Assembly: GCA_963816315.1 (NCBI GenBank)
Contig: CAWFJZ010000039.1
Span: 124,001-188,000, forward strand
Origin: CADEEN01 sp963816315
GTDB lineage: Bacteria; Pseudomonadota; Gammaproteobacteria; Burkholderiales; Burkholderiaceae_C
Direction of reading: 5' to 3'
Length of the DNA: 64,000 nucleotides
In this document: piece by piece, positions 25,552 to 34,485 of the stretch
How the letters are laid out: each line of letters opens with the position of its first letter
How positions within the stretch are numbered: position 1 is the stretch's first letter
Notes under the pieces: model-generated
What the model was told of the DNA's origin: nothing
What the model saw: only the letters and a program-made list of their open reading frames with translations
The model's database searches: none
Program-made: the position numbers and the translations under genes

Positions 25552-26211
25552 ATGTTGAAGGATCCGCTGATTTCCATCGCCGACATTCTCGTTGTCGTCG
25601 AAGCCCTGGCCATACTCGCATTCGCAACGTCAGGCCTCTTGGAGGCCGCGCGCAAGGGGCTCGATGCCGTGGGCGTCTGCATGGTCGCCGGCCTCGCAGC
25701 CTTCGGCGGCGGCACGATGCGAGACATCCTGCTGGATCGCCGCCCTTTCTTCTGGGTCCAGCACGCCGGCTGGATGTGGGCGCTGCTGCTGCTCGGCGTC
25801 ATCGCGATGTTCTTCATGCGTGCACGCCATTTCGCGCCGACCGAACGCGCGATGCAATGGCCGGATGCTGCCGGGCTGGGGCTCTTCACCGCAGGCGGCA
25901 CGCAGATGGCGCTGTCGCACGGCATGCCGGCCATCGTCGCCGTGCTGATGGGCGTGATCACGGCGGTGTTCGGTGGCGTCCTGCGCGACATTGTCTGCAA
26001 CGAAATCCCGAGCGCCTTCCGCGACCATCGGCCCTACGCCGTTTGTTCCTTCGCGGGCGGCTGGTTTCTTGTGGCTGCTCAGGCGCTTGAAGCGCCAGCG
26101 TGGATCGGGCTGCTGGGCGCCACCGTCGTGGCGGCGGGTCTGCGCGCATTGGCGTTGGCCACGGGCTTCAAACTGCCGATGTGGTCGCCGGAAGGCTCAC
26201 CGCCCCCCTGA
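25552..26211 (+). CDS. TRIC-type cation channel / UPF0126 membrane protein
   Basis: A 219-residue protein built of two similar halves of three helices each. The conserved Gly-rich motifs are GGGTMRDILLDRRPFFWV (residues ~43-60) and GGVLRDIVCNEIPSAF (residues ~135-150), diagnostic of the prokaryotic TRIC/YicG family. It follows benE by 92 bp. Potassium-channel activity is known for some family members; a link to benzoate is not evident. Confidence 0.88.
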   Translation: MLKDPLISIADILVVVEALAILAFATSGLLEAARKGLDAVGVCMVAGLAAFGGGTMRDILLDRRPFFWVQHAGWMWALLLLGVIAMFFMRARHFAPTERAMQWPDAAGLGLFTAGGTQMALSHGMPAIVAVLMGVITAVFGGVLRDIVCNEIPSAFRDHRPYAVCSFAGGWFLVAAQALEAPAWIGLLGATVVAAGLRALALATGFKLPMWSPEGSPPP

Positions 26212-26225
26212 CTGGACTCACCAAG

Positions 26226-26840
26226 ATGAAAGACGATCTGATCGTTCAGCAACCCGCCCAGCCGAGGCAACTGGTGCTGCTGTTTCATGGTGTCGGCTCG
26301 AGGGCGTCCGACTTGCTGCCTCTGGGTCGCGCGTTGGCGCACCACGCGGCGCATGCGCTCATCGTCAGCGTGCAAGCGCCCGATGCGCAGGGATCGGGCT
26401 GGCAATGGTTCTCGGTGCAAGGCGTGACCGAAGCCAACCGCCCGGCCCGCGTGGCCGCGACGATGCCGCGCTTCGTTCAGGCGGTGCAGGAGTGGCAGCG
26501 GGCGAGCAGCATCGATGCGAGCGGCACGACGCTCATCGGCTTCTCGCAAGGCGCGATCATGGCGCTGGAGGCGACCCAACTCGACAGCTCACCTGCTGCT
26601 CGCGTGATCGCGCTGTCGGGCCGCTTCGCGCAGCCGCCCCGGGTGGCGCCGATGGGCACGCGCGTGCACCTGATGCACGGCGATGCCGACCCGATGATGC
26701 CGGTGCGCCTGGCCGTCGATGCGTCGGAGAAGTTGCGCTCGCTCGGTGGGCAGGCCAGCCTCGAGCGCTTTGCGGGACTGGGCCATGGCATCGACGCCCG
26801 CGTGCTGGACGCCGTCGTCGAGCGCATGCGCACTGTGTAG
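26226..26840 (+). CDS. ypfH: Serine esterase, YpfH family
   Basis: A 204-residue alpha/beta-hydrolase of the carboxylesterase/phospholipase type. It shows VLLFHGVGSRASDL, the nucleophile motif IGFSQGAIMAL (Ser near residue 103), the acid in HGDADPMMP and a His in AGLGHGID. It lies 14 bp after the TRIC gene, the end of this plus-strand operon, and meets a convergent gene across a hairpin. Confidence 0.82.
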   Translation: MKDDLIVQQPAQPRQLVLLFHGVGSRASDLLPLGRALAHHAAHALIVSVQAPDAQGSGWQWFSVQGVTEANRPARVAATMPRFVQAVQEWQRASSIDASGTTLIGFSQGAIMALEATQLDSSPAARVIALSGRFAQPPRVAPMGTRVHLMHGDADPMMPVRLAVDASEKLRSLGGQASLERFAGLGHGIDARVLDAVVERMRTV

Positions 26841-26860
26841 CGCCGGCAAAGCTGCCGGCG
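26841..26860. terminator. Bidirectional hairpin between convergent genes
   Basis: Perfect 8-bp arms CGCCGGCA and TGCCGGCG flank a 4-nt loop (AAGC), starting directly after the esterase stop and 4 bp before the convergent Ppx-like stop. No long U-run follows; location and stability make termination in both directions likely. Confidence 0.6.
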
Positions 26861-26864
26861 CCGG

Positions 26865-27416
26865 TCATGCGCCCGTGGTCGTCACTGTGATCGTGATCGA
26901 CGCAAAGCCCAGGTGGTGCATGGTCTCGCGCACGATCAGCAAGGTGGCGGCGTAGCTCGCGCCCGCCGGCACACCGCTCGATGCGGCGGGGCGGCCTTGA
27001 ACCACCGCGGCGAGCTGGTCGAACAGGTGCTCGACATCGTCCACGGCGAGGACGATGTCGCCGGCGCCGGCGCCGGCCCTGCCCGCAGCGGACGCCATCT
27101 CGCGAATCGCGCCGCCGGCGGCCACCAGCGCCGACGCGCGCGGCACGCGCAGGGCCAAGGGCATGACCGCGTCTTCGATCGCCGCGATGGCGTTCTCCAA
27201 TTCAAGCGCTGTCGGCGGGTCATGGCGAAAAGGGCCGCGGCCGAGCTCGTGCGTGCCCACCGCCATCCTGGCGACCACGGGCTCGCCGCCGTCCGTACCC
27301 CAAACGAGTGCCGACTCGCCGACCCCCATGTGCAACAGCGTGACTGCCGCGTCGGCCGGACGCCGGCCTCGCACCACGCGATAGCGCCGGGCGAGATCAG
27401 CGTCGGAATCGTGCAT
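26865..27416 (-). CDS. Short Ppx/GppA-like domain protein
   Basis: A 183-residue ORF that resembles only the second half of the exopolyphosphatase/guanosine pentaphosphatase fold: LHMGVGESALVWG (degenerate form of the GGGSTE phosphate loop), GPFRHDPPTALELENAIAAIEDAV, LVAAGGAIREMASAAG and ATLLIVRETMHHLGFASITIT. The family is normally ~300-500 residues, and the first ATPase lobe is missing. The acidic catalytic residues of the loop are not clearly kept, so it is probably not a working phosphatase. It lies 31 bp after garR at the end of the minus-strand operon. The assignment is tentative. Confidence 0.5.
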   Translation of the reverse strand: MHDSDADLARRYRVVRGRRPADAAVTLLHMGVGESALVWGTDGGEPVVARMAVGTHELGRGPFRHDPPTALELENAIAAIEDAVMPLALRVPRASALVAAGGAIREMASAAGRAGAGAGDIVLAVDDVEHLFDQLAAVVQGRPAASSGVPAGASYAATLLIVRETMHHLGFASITITVTTTGA

Positions 27417-27447
27417 GTGCGCAGCGTTCAGCGCGGCTCACGAGGTT

Positions 27448-28359
27448 TCAGCCTTTGGCGACTTCGTGTCCGGCCATCAGTTCCAGCGCCTTGACCAGCG
27501 CCGAATGGTCGAGGTCGGCCATGCCGTTGGCGGCGCAGGCCTGCATCAGTTGCGCGGCACCGGCTGTCTGCGGCAGCGCCACGCCCAGTTCGCGCGCACC
27601 TTGCAGCGCCAGGCCCAGGTCCTTCTGATGCAGCCGGATGCGAAAGCCCGGCTCGAAGGTCCGCTTGATCATGCGTTCGCCATGCACTTCGAGGATGCGG
27701 CTGGACGCAAAGCCGCCCATCAGCGCCTGGCGCACCTTGGCCGGATCGGCGCCGGCCTTGCTGGCAAACAGCAGCGCCTCGCCGACCGCGGCGATGTTGA
27801 GGGCGACGATGATCTGATTCGCCACCTTGGTGGTCTGGCCGTCGCCATTGCCGCCGACCAGGGTGATGTTCTTGCCCATCAGTTCGAGCAGCGGACGGAC
27901 CTTGGCGAACACGGCCTCGTCGCCGCCGCACATGATGGTCAGCGAGGCCGCCTTGGCACCGACCTCGCCCCCTGAGACCGGCGCGTCGATGTAGTCGGCG
28001 CCGAGCGCATTGATCTTCTTCGCGAAGGCCTTGGTGGCGATCGGCGAGATGCTGCTCATGTCCACGACGATCTTGCGCGTGCCGCCGCCGGCCTTCAGCG
28101 CCGCGGCAATGCCGTTGGCGCCGAACAGCACCGCCTCGACGTCGGGCGTGTCGGGCACCATCGTGAAGACGATGTCGGCGTTGCGCGTCACCTCTTCGGC
28201 GCTCGCACACGCCTTGGCCGAAGTCGAGGCGATGCTGTCGGGCAGCTTGCCCACCGTGTTGACGAACAGTTGATGGCCGGCGTTGACGAGGTGCAGCGCC
28301 ATCGGCGCGCCCATGATGCCCAGGCCGATGAAGCCGAGCTTGAGTGAGGGGTTGGTCAT
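27448..28359 (-). CDS. garR: 2-hydroxy-3-oxopropionate (tartronate semialdehyde) reductase
   Basis: A 303-residue beta-hydroxyacid dehydrogenase. It has the NAD(P) loop GFIGLGIMGAPMALHLVNAGH, the substrate motif DAPVSGGEVGAKAASLTIMCGG and the catalytic Lys in GQTTKVANQIIVALN. It would reduce tartronate semialdehyde from the GarL aldolase to glycerate, completing the aldarate route upstream. The family also includes 3-hydroxyisobutyrate dehydrogenases; the gene context decides for GarR/GlxR. It is separated from the Sel1 gene by 62 bp. Confidence 0.88.
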   Translation of the reverse strand: MTNPSLKLGFIGLGIMGAPMALHLVNAGHQLFVNTVGKLPDSIASTSAKACASAEEVTRNADIVFTMVPDTPDVEAVLFGANGIAAALKAGGGTRKIVVDMSSISPIATKAFAKKINALGADYIDAPVSGGEVGAKAASLTIMCGGDEAVFAKVRPLLELMGKNITLVGGNGDGQTTKVANQIIVALNIAAVGEALLFASKAGADPAKVRQALMGGFASSRILEVHGERMIKRTFEPGFRIRLHQKDLGLALQGARELGVALPQTAGAAQLMQACAANGMADLDHSALVKALELMAGHEVAKG

Positions 28360-28421
28360 GGAGGAGCCTCTTTCTATTGCCTGATTTGGTTGATCGTTGG
28401 TGGGCCGCGATTTGCCGCCCG

Positions 28422-29136
28422 TTAAAGACTTGCGCCGATGCCGGCCACATGGGCGAAGCTGGTCCCGGGCTTCCACTTCCGCGCCAGCGCCTGGCCTGCC
28501 TGGAGGTCCTTGGCCGACATGCCCGTCTCCAGGGTTTTCAGCCTGGCAAGCGCGGCCGCATCGCCCTTCTCGGCGGACGCAGCGAACAGCACGTAGGCGA
28601 AAACAGGGTTCGGTCCGGCGCCACCCTGGCCTTTCTCATAGATCGCGCCGAGCGTGTTCATTGCTCCGACGTGACGCTGGTCTGCCGCCTTGCGCAGCCA
28701 TTTCAGCGATTCGGCCGGATCCTTCTGGATGCCGAACGGGTCGCTATGCATCACGCTCAGGTTGAACTGCGCCGCCGCATCCCCTTGCGCGGCGGCCTTG
28801 CGCGTCCACTTCAGTGCCAGATCGTTGTTCTGGGAGACGCCCTCTCCTACCAGAGCAAAGGTAGCCCAGAGCGCCCTGCGCCGCGGCCAAACCCTGTTGC
28901 GCCGCCAAGTGGAACCAACGGGCGGCCTCCTTCTTGTCCGGCGGCAGACCCTGGCCCAGATTGGCCATCTTTCCGAGCCGATACTGGGCCTGCGCATGGC
29001 CTTGTTCCGCCAGCGGCAACAGCTCCTTTCGGGCTGCGGCGTAGTCCGCGCGGTCATGGGCAGCCAGGCCTTGCTTCAGCCCGGCATGCGCAGGGACCGC
29101 GGCGGCGATCAGCACGCTCAGCAGCAGGCTTTTCAT
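28422..29136 (-). CDS. Exported Sel1-repeat protein (frameshift)
   Basis: A protein of about 237 residues with a signal peptide (LLLSVLIAAAVPAHA) and at least four Sel1-like repeats (AQAQYRLGKMANLGQGLPPDKKEAARWFHLAAQQG; NDLALKWTRKAAAQGDAAAQFNLSVM; PAESLKWLRKAADQRHVGAMNTLGAIYEKGQ; VFAYVLFAASAEKGD). The frame shifts near 28865: ...GALGY resumes as FALVGEGVSQNN after dropping one base. The span is a multiple of three plus one, consistent with a single inserted base. Sel1 repeats mediate protein contacts; no specific partner is evident. Confidence 0.78.
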
Positions 29137-29172
29137 CGTCGTTCGCGCTGCGCTGAGATGCCGTCGGATCGC

Positions 29173-31602
29173 TCAGTAGGTCAGGCCGTGGCCGAACTTG
29201 TAGAGCGCGCCGTCGGTCGTCTCGTCGAACCCGGGCAGGTCGGACTTCTGTTCCTGCACGGCCAGCATCGTCTTCGGCAGCGCGAACGGCAGCTTGCCTT
29301 GCGGCTTGAACTTGCCGGACAGCACCTCCAACATCGCCAGGTCGGTCACGCCGAAGGTCGCCAGGATCGCGCCCGCGTCCTTCAGCTTGCTGGCGTCGTC
29401 CATCACATAGGGCGCGCGGAAGTACACGCTCAGGACCACTTTTTTCGCGTCGCCGATCTCGGCCATGATGGCCTTGATGTCGGCCAGCGTCGGGTACATG
29501 GTGCGCGACTTGGCCGTTGCCATGCCGCTGAAGCTGATATCGCCGATTTCCCACGGCAGGGCGCCGCCGAAGATGGTGCCGGGGCCGGCGACGCCGTTGC
29601 CGAAGAACTCGCCGTCGGAGCAGACCGCGTTGACGGCCGGGAACATGCGGCAGGGGTCCTCGGCGCCCCAGGTATTGCCCGTCAGCGGGTTGATGTACAG
29701 CGGGTTGTCGCCGGTGTTGACGCTCTTGCTGTTGTACGGCAGAGCCACGTCCCGGACCAGCACGCGGATGACCGCCACATCGTGGCCGGCGGCGCTGGCG
29801 GTGCGGCTGCCGGTGGTGTAGTTGCCGTCGGTCACGGTGTAGCCGTAGCTTTCCACGTTGGCCTTGCTGAAGCCGATGGTGTAGATCTTGGCGCCGGCCT
29901 TGAGCGGCAGCACCTTGCTGTTGTCGGGCAGCGTGTCGTTCTTCAGCAGGACAACCGACTTCTTCTGTGCCTCGAGACCCTTGGCGATGTTCTCGGCCAT
30001 GCCGATCGTGGCACCTGCCTTGCTCGCATCGACATAGGGGTTCTCGAACAAGCCGAGCTGGAACTGTTCCTTCAGCAGGCTCTTCACCGCCTGGTCAACG
30101 CGTTCCTTGGTGATCAGCCCTTGATCGAGCAGATCCTTGACCGTCTTGTTCGTCGCGAAGCCCGAGAGGGTGTCGGTGCCGCCGTTGATCGCCGCCGCCA
30201 CGCGCTGCGGAATGGTCTTGTCCTCCAAGCCCCAGGCCATCGAGTTGATGATGCCGGTGTCGGAGTTGACATAGCCCTTGAAGCCGAGCTTGCCGCGCAA
30301 CAGGTCGGTGACGATCGACTTCGAGAACGCAAAGCCCGTCAGCGGATAGGTGACGCCGTCGTGCGTCAGCGGGATCGGGTTCCTGCTCGCATCGCGCCCT
30401 GTCATGGGCACGCCGTAGTACGGCATGATCGACGACACGCCTGCGTCGATCGCCGCGACGAAGGGCTTCATGTGGTAGGCGAAGTTGTCGCTGTACTGCT
30501 GATACTTGCCGAAGGCGTAGTGCGGGTCCATGCCGAGTTCCTGCGGCCCGCCGCCCGGGAAGTGCTTCATGGTCAGGGCGATCCGGGTGGCGCGATTGAC
30601 CGAGGTGCCGTCCTTGATCGTGGTGCCCTGCAGGCCCTGGACCAGCGACTTCATGATGTTGGCGTTGAGGTCGGCATCTTCCGTGAACGTCTCGTGTGCG
30701 CGGTACCAGCGCGGCTCGGTCAGCAGGTCGGCCATGTAGGTGTACGTGGCGCGGAAGCCGACCGCGTTGTACTCCTGACCCATCACTTCGGTGAAGGTCT
30801 TGATGATCGACATGTCGCCGGTCGTCGTCTTGCCTTCCTTCAGGAACTGCTCGCCGAGCGCGACGGCGGCCAGGCCGGCTTCCTTGGGGAACTGGCTGAA
30901 GGCGCCGGAGCCGGCGCCGATGCCCTGGCGCGGGTCGGTCTCGACGTGGTTGCGGGCGTTGTCCTTGAATACCAGCGGGATGCCGAGGCGGGTAGCTTCT
31001 GCAATCTCCTGCATGCCATTGGTGTACTTGGCCAATTGCTCAGGAGTCACAACAAAACCGCCACGAGAGCTCGATGCGATACCCGGAGTGCATGTGCTTG
31101 GAGTTGCTGCGGCTGTCGAGCGCAAGATGAAACGAGTCATCTTCTCGTTGACGATGTAGTTGGCCTGACCTTGAACTTGTTGTGGGGTTGCCGCATTGTT
31201 GGGAACGAGACCGGACAAAATTTCGCCGTTGCAGCCCGCGTTGTTGTCGTTGATCATCATCATGCCGACCTTCTCCGTGTCGGTCATCCGCGCGACGAGG
31301 TCGGCGATGCGCTCATCGACGGGCAGGCGCCAGTTTTCGTAAGGGTCAACCTTGCCGTTGCCGTTCAAATCCTTGAAGAACCGGCCGTGGTACTTCAGGA
31401 TCGCCTTGCTGCGGGCGCCGAGCACCGGTGGGCGTTGCGTGTGCTCGGCGCTGACGCCGCCGCGATGGAGGGCTTGCTCGGTCGGGTCCGAGCTGTCGCC
31501 GCCGCCGCCGCCGCACGCAGCGAGCAGCAGGCCGCAGCCGAGCAGGCTGGCGGCAAGCGGGGTCAGGCGGGGTGTGTGGGTACGGGAGGTTGAGGTCGTC
31601 AT
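29173..31602 (-). CDS. Glycoside hydrolase family 3 lipoprotein (beta-glycosidase)
   Basis: An 809-residue exported enzyme. A lipobox is present (GLLLAACGGGG, Cys near residue 29), followed by an acidic calcium-loop-like motif DLNGNGKVDPYENW just before the GH3 N-terminal barrel. The barrel has GIPLVFKDNARN, QFPKEAGLAA, MKHFPGGGPQELG (KH...) and the nucleophile Asp in GYVNSDTGIINS. The C-terminal GH3 domain follows (VLLKNDTLPDNSKVLPLK). Its place between the TRAP transporter and garR suggests it frees sugars or uronic acids from oligosaccharides at the cell surface. Substrate specificity is not readable. Confidence 0.88.
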   Translation of the reverse strand: MTTSTSRTHTPRLTPLAASLLGCGLLLAACGGGGGDSSDPTEQALHRGGVSAEHTQRPPVLGARSKAILKYHGRFFKDLNGNGKVDPYENWRLPVDERIADLVARMTDTEKVGMMMINDNNAGCNGEILSGLVPNNAATPQQVQGQANYIVNEKMTRFILRSTAAATPSTCTPGIASSSRGGFVVTPEQLAKYTNGMQEIAEATRLGIPLVFKDNARNHVETDPRQGIGAGSGAFSQFPKEAGLAAVALGEQFLKEGKTTTGDMSIIKTFTEVMGQEYNAVGFRATYTYMADLLTEPRWYRAHETFTEDADLNANIMKSLVQGLQGTTIKDGTSVNRATRIALTMKHFPGGGPQELGMDPHYAFGKYQQYSDNFAYHMKPFVAAIDAGVSSIMPYYGVPMTGRDASRNPIPLTHDGVTYPLTGFAFSKSIVTDLLRGKLGFKGYVNSDTGIINSMAWGLEDKTIPQRVAAAINGGTDTLSGFATNKTVKDLLDQGLITKERVDQAVKSLLKEQFQLGLFENPYVDASKAGATIGMAENIAKGLEAQKKSVVLLKNDTLPDNSKVLPLKAGAKIYTIGFSKANVESYGYTVTDGNYTTGSRTASAAGHDVAVIRVLVRDVALPYNSKSVNTGDNPLYINPLTGNTWGAEDPCRMFPAVNAVCSDGEFFGNGVAGPGTIFGGALPWEIGDISFSGMATAKSRTMYPTLADIKAIMAEIGDAKKVVLSVYFRAPYVMDDASKLKDAGAILATFGVTDLAMLEVLSGKFKPQGKLPFALPKTMLAVQEQKSDLPGFDETTDGALYKFGHGLTY

Positions 31603-31668
31603 GTCGGGTCCAATCAGTGATTACGGGTTGGTGGTTGCTTGTCTCATCGTCGTTTCCTTGCCCTCGAC

Positions 31669-32959
31669 TTACTTGAACAACCCAGGCAGCCAGGTCGAGA
31701 ACGCGGGCACGTAAGTGACGAGCGCCAGGCACAGGCCGAGCGCGCCGTAGAACGGCCAGATGCTTTTCATGACCTCGCCGACCGAGACGCCGCCGATCGC
31801 ACAGCCGACGAACTGCACCGTGCCCACCGGCGGCGTGTTCAGGCCGAGCGCGCAGTTGATCAGCATCATCACGCCGAACTGCAGCGGGTCCATGCCGAAC
31901 TGCTGCGCGATCGGCATGAAGATCGGCGTGCAGATCAGGATCGTCGGCGCCATGTCGAGGAAGGTGCCGAGCACGAACAGCAGGATGTTGATCAGCAGGA
32001 AGATGACCCACGGGCTGTCGGACACCGCCTTCATCAGCTCGCCGGTCTTCTGCGGCACTTCGTAGAGCGCGAGGAAGTAGCCGAACGCGGCCGAGATGCC
32101 GATCAGCAGCAGCACGACGCCGGTGGTCTTGCAGGCTTTCGCGCAGGCCTTGATGAAGTTGTGCCACGACAGGCTGCGGTAGATGAGCACGGTCATCGAG
32201 CAGCGCCCACGCCACCGCGATCGCCGCCGACTCGGTGGCGGTGAACGCTCCCGACAAGATGCCCACCAGGATGATCACGACCACCAACAACCCCGGCAGC
32301 GAAGCCGCGAAGGCCAGCCCCACCGCACCCCAACCGGGAAACGCGCCGCGCGTCGCGTAGCCGCGCTTCCTCGCCACGTAGTAGGCGGCGCCGAGGTTGC
32401 ACAGCGTCAGGATCAGCGCCGGTACCACGCCGGCCAGGATCAGCCCGAGCACGCTCACCGAGGCCAGGCCGGACGTGGCGAGCGTGAACAGGATCAGGTT
32501 GTGCGAGGTCGGCATCAGCGCGCCGACGAGCGAAGCGTGGGTCGTGACGTTGACCGCGTAGTCGGCGTCGTAGCCCTCCTTCTTCATCAGCGGGATCATC
32601 ACGCTGCCCATCGCGGACACGTCGGCCACCGGCGAGCCGACGATGCCGCCGAACAGCGTGCAGCCGAGCACGTTGCTCATGCCGAGGCCGCCGCGCACAT
32701 GGCCGACCAGCGAGTTGGCGAAGCGCACGATGCGCTCGGCGATGCCGCCGTAGAGCATCAGCTCGCCGGCGAAGACGAAGAACGGAATGGCGAGGAAGGA
32801 GAACACCTGCATGCCGCCGACCATCTTCTGGAAGACGACGGCGAGCGGCAGCCCGGCGGCGAGGATGGTGGCGATCGACGACAGGCCGATCGCGAACGCG
32901 ACCGGAACCCCAATGAGCAGCAGCAGCGTGAAGCTGACTGCGAGGACGGTCAGTTCCAT
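31669..32959 (-). CDS. dctM: TRAP transporter large membrane subunit DctM (frameshift)
   Basis: The large permease subunit of a tripartite ATP-independent periplasmic transporter, about 429 residues and twelve or more helices (IGVPVAFAIGLSS, GIVGSPVADVSAMGSVMIPLMKKEGY, FLDMAPTILICTPIFMPI, GLNTPPVGTVQFVGCAIG). The frame changes near 32195 between AVAWALL and MTVLIYRSLSW. The span is a multiple of three plus one, so one inserted base explains it. It overlaps dctQ by 10 bp. The probable substrate is a uronate or aldarate, judging from the flanking genes. Confidence 0.88.
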
Positions 32960-33438
32960 GCCGGCACCACTTCCTTGCCCTGAATGTTGGCGATGATGTG
33001 TTCGATCGAGAACAGCACGATCAGCACGCCGGCGATGATCAGCGGCACGTAGTCGATGCCGTCGGTTACCGGCAGCATCGGCTTCTTCTCGTCCCACTTG
33101 GCCACGGCCCAGATCCAGCCGCCATAGACCATGAAGCCACCGAACAACGCAACCAGCGCGTGAATCAGGATTTCGATGCGTCGCTGCCAGGTCTCGGGCA
33201 GCAACGCCACCATCGACTCCAGCCCGATATGCCCCGCGTCACGCACGCCGACCGCGAGACCGAACGCGGTGACGAACAGCACCAGCAGCAGCGCCAGCGC
33301 TTCGGCCCAGGTCGGCGTGTCGTTCATGATGTAGCGGCCGAAGACCTGCCACTGCACGCACAGGATCACGCCGATCAAGCCGACGACGGCGAGCATCAGG
33401 CAGAGCTTGGACAGTCCGGCGCACAGGCGGGTGTACAT
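32950..33438 (-). CDS. dctQ: TRAP transporter small membrane subunit DctQ
   Basis: A 162-residue four-helix protein (CLMLAVVGLIGVILCVQWQVFGRYI, EALALLLVLFVTAFGLAVGVRDAGHIGLE, IHALVALFGGFMVYGGW, VPLIIAGVLIVLFSIEHII). It lies between dctP (30 bp) and dctM (10-bp overlap), the usual TRAP order. Confidence 0.9.
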   Translation of the reverse strand: MYTRLCAGLSKLCLMLAVVGLIGVILCVQWQVFGRYIMNDTPTWAEALALLLVLFVTAFGLAVGVRDAGHIGLESMVALLPETWQRRIEILIHALVALFGGFMVYGGWIWAVAKWDEKKPMLPVTDGIDYVPLIIAGVLIVLFSIEHIIANIQGKEVVPAWN

Positions 33439-33468
33439 GGCGAGCTCCCGAACGGAGGTGGAGGGGCT

Positions 33469-34449
33469 TTACTTGGTTTCTTGAGCAGCCTTGACCAGCC
33501 GCTTCATGTCCGGCGTGGTCATGAACTTCTCGTACACCGGCCCCATCACCGCCTGGAAGCTCTTCTTGTCCACCTCGACGATCTCGGCGCCCTGCGCCTT
33601 GACGTTGGCCAGCGACTTGGCTTCCTGCTCGTCCCACTTCTGGCGCTCGAAGGCCACGCTCTCCTTGGCCGCAGCGCGCACCATGGCCTGCTCTGCCGGC
33701 GGCAGCTTGTCGTAGATGATCTTGCTCATCACCAGGATTTCCGGCGCCATCGAGTGTTCGGTCTTCGAGTAGAACTTGACGGCCTCGACATGCTTGGCCG
33801 TGTCGAACGACGGGATGTTGTTCTCGGCCGCGTCGATCAGGCCGGTCTTGAGACCCGTATAGACCTCGCCATAGGGCATCGGCGAAGGATTGGCGCCCAT
33901 CGCGCTGACCAGCGCCACCCACAGGTCGGATTGCTGCACGCGGATCTTCAAGCCCTTGGCGTCGGCCACGGTCTTGATCGGCTTCTTGGCGTAGATCGAG
34001 CGCGCGCCGCTGTCGTAGAAGGCCAGGCCGATGAAGCCGGCCGATTCGCAGCTCTTGAGAATCTCTTCGCCGACCGGGCCGTCGAGCGCCTTGCGCATCT
34101 GCGCGATGCTGTCGAACAGGAAGGGCATCGTCGGCACCTGCGTCAGCGGGCAGATCTGGTTCATCGGGCCGACGTTGACGCGCGTCAGGTCGAGCGCGCC
34201 GATCTTGACTTGGTCGATCGTCTCCTTCTCGCTGCCGAGCGCGCCCTTGTTGAAGACCTTGATCTTGTGCTTACCGCCGCTCTTGCTCTCGAGCAACTCG
34301 CTCATCTTCTTGACCGCCAACACCGTCGGGTAGTCGTCGGCGTTGTGCGTGTCGGCCGAGCGGAACTCGGTGGCTTGGGCGACGCTGCCGATGAAGGCCA
34401 ACGCTGCGATGGCGATCGCTGCGGGCAAGTGAGCCGGTCGAATGTTCAT
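33469..34449 (-). CDS. dctP: TRAP transporter substrate-binding protein DctP
   Basis: A 326-residue periplasmic protein with a signal peptide (IAIAALAFIGSVAQATEF, cleavage near residue 26). DctP landmarks are FNKGALGSEKETIDQVKIGALDLTRVN and KPIKTVADAKGLKIRVQQSDLWVALVSAMGANPSPMPYGEVYTGLKTGLIDAAENN, with the Arg that binds the ligand carboxylate in KIRVQ. It follows udh by 36 bp. The neighbours point to hexuronate or hexarate as ligand. Confidence 0.92.
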   Translation of the reverse strand: MNIRPAHLPAAIAIAALAFIGSVAQATEFRSADTHNADDYPTVLAVKKMSELLESKSGGKHKIKVFNKGALGSEKETIDQVKIGALDLTRVNVGPMNQICPLTQVPTMPFLFDSIAQMRKALDGPVGEEILKSCESAGFIGLAFYDSGARSIYAKKPIKTVADAKGLKIRVQQSDLWVALVSAMGANPSPMPYGEVYTGLKTGLIDAAENNIPSFDTAKHVEAVKFYSKTEHSMAPEILVMSKIIYDKLPPAEQAMVRAAAKESVAFERQKWDEQEAKSLANVKAQGAEIVEVDKKSFQAVMGPVYEKFMTTPDMKRLVKAAQETK

Positions 34450-34485
34450 GCTGTCTCCTTGGGTGTGAGGTGATGGCGCCCGCGT

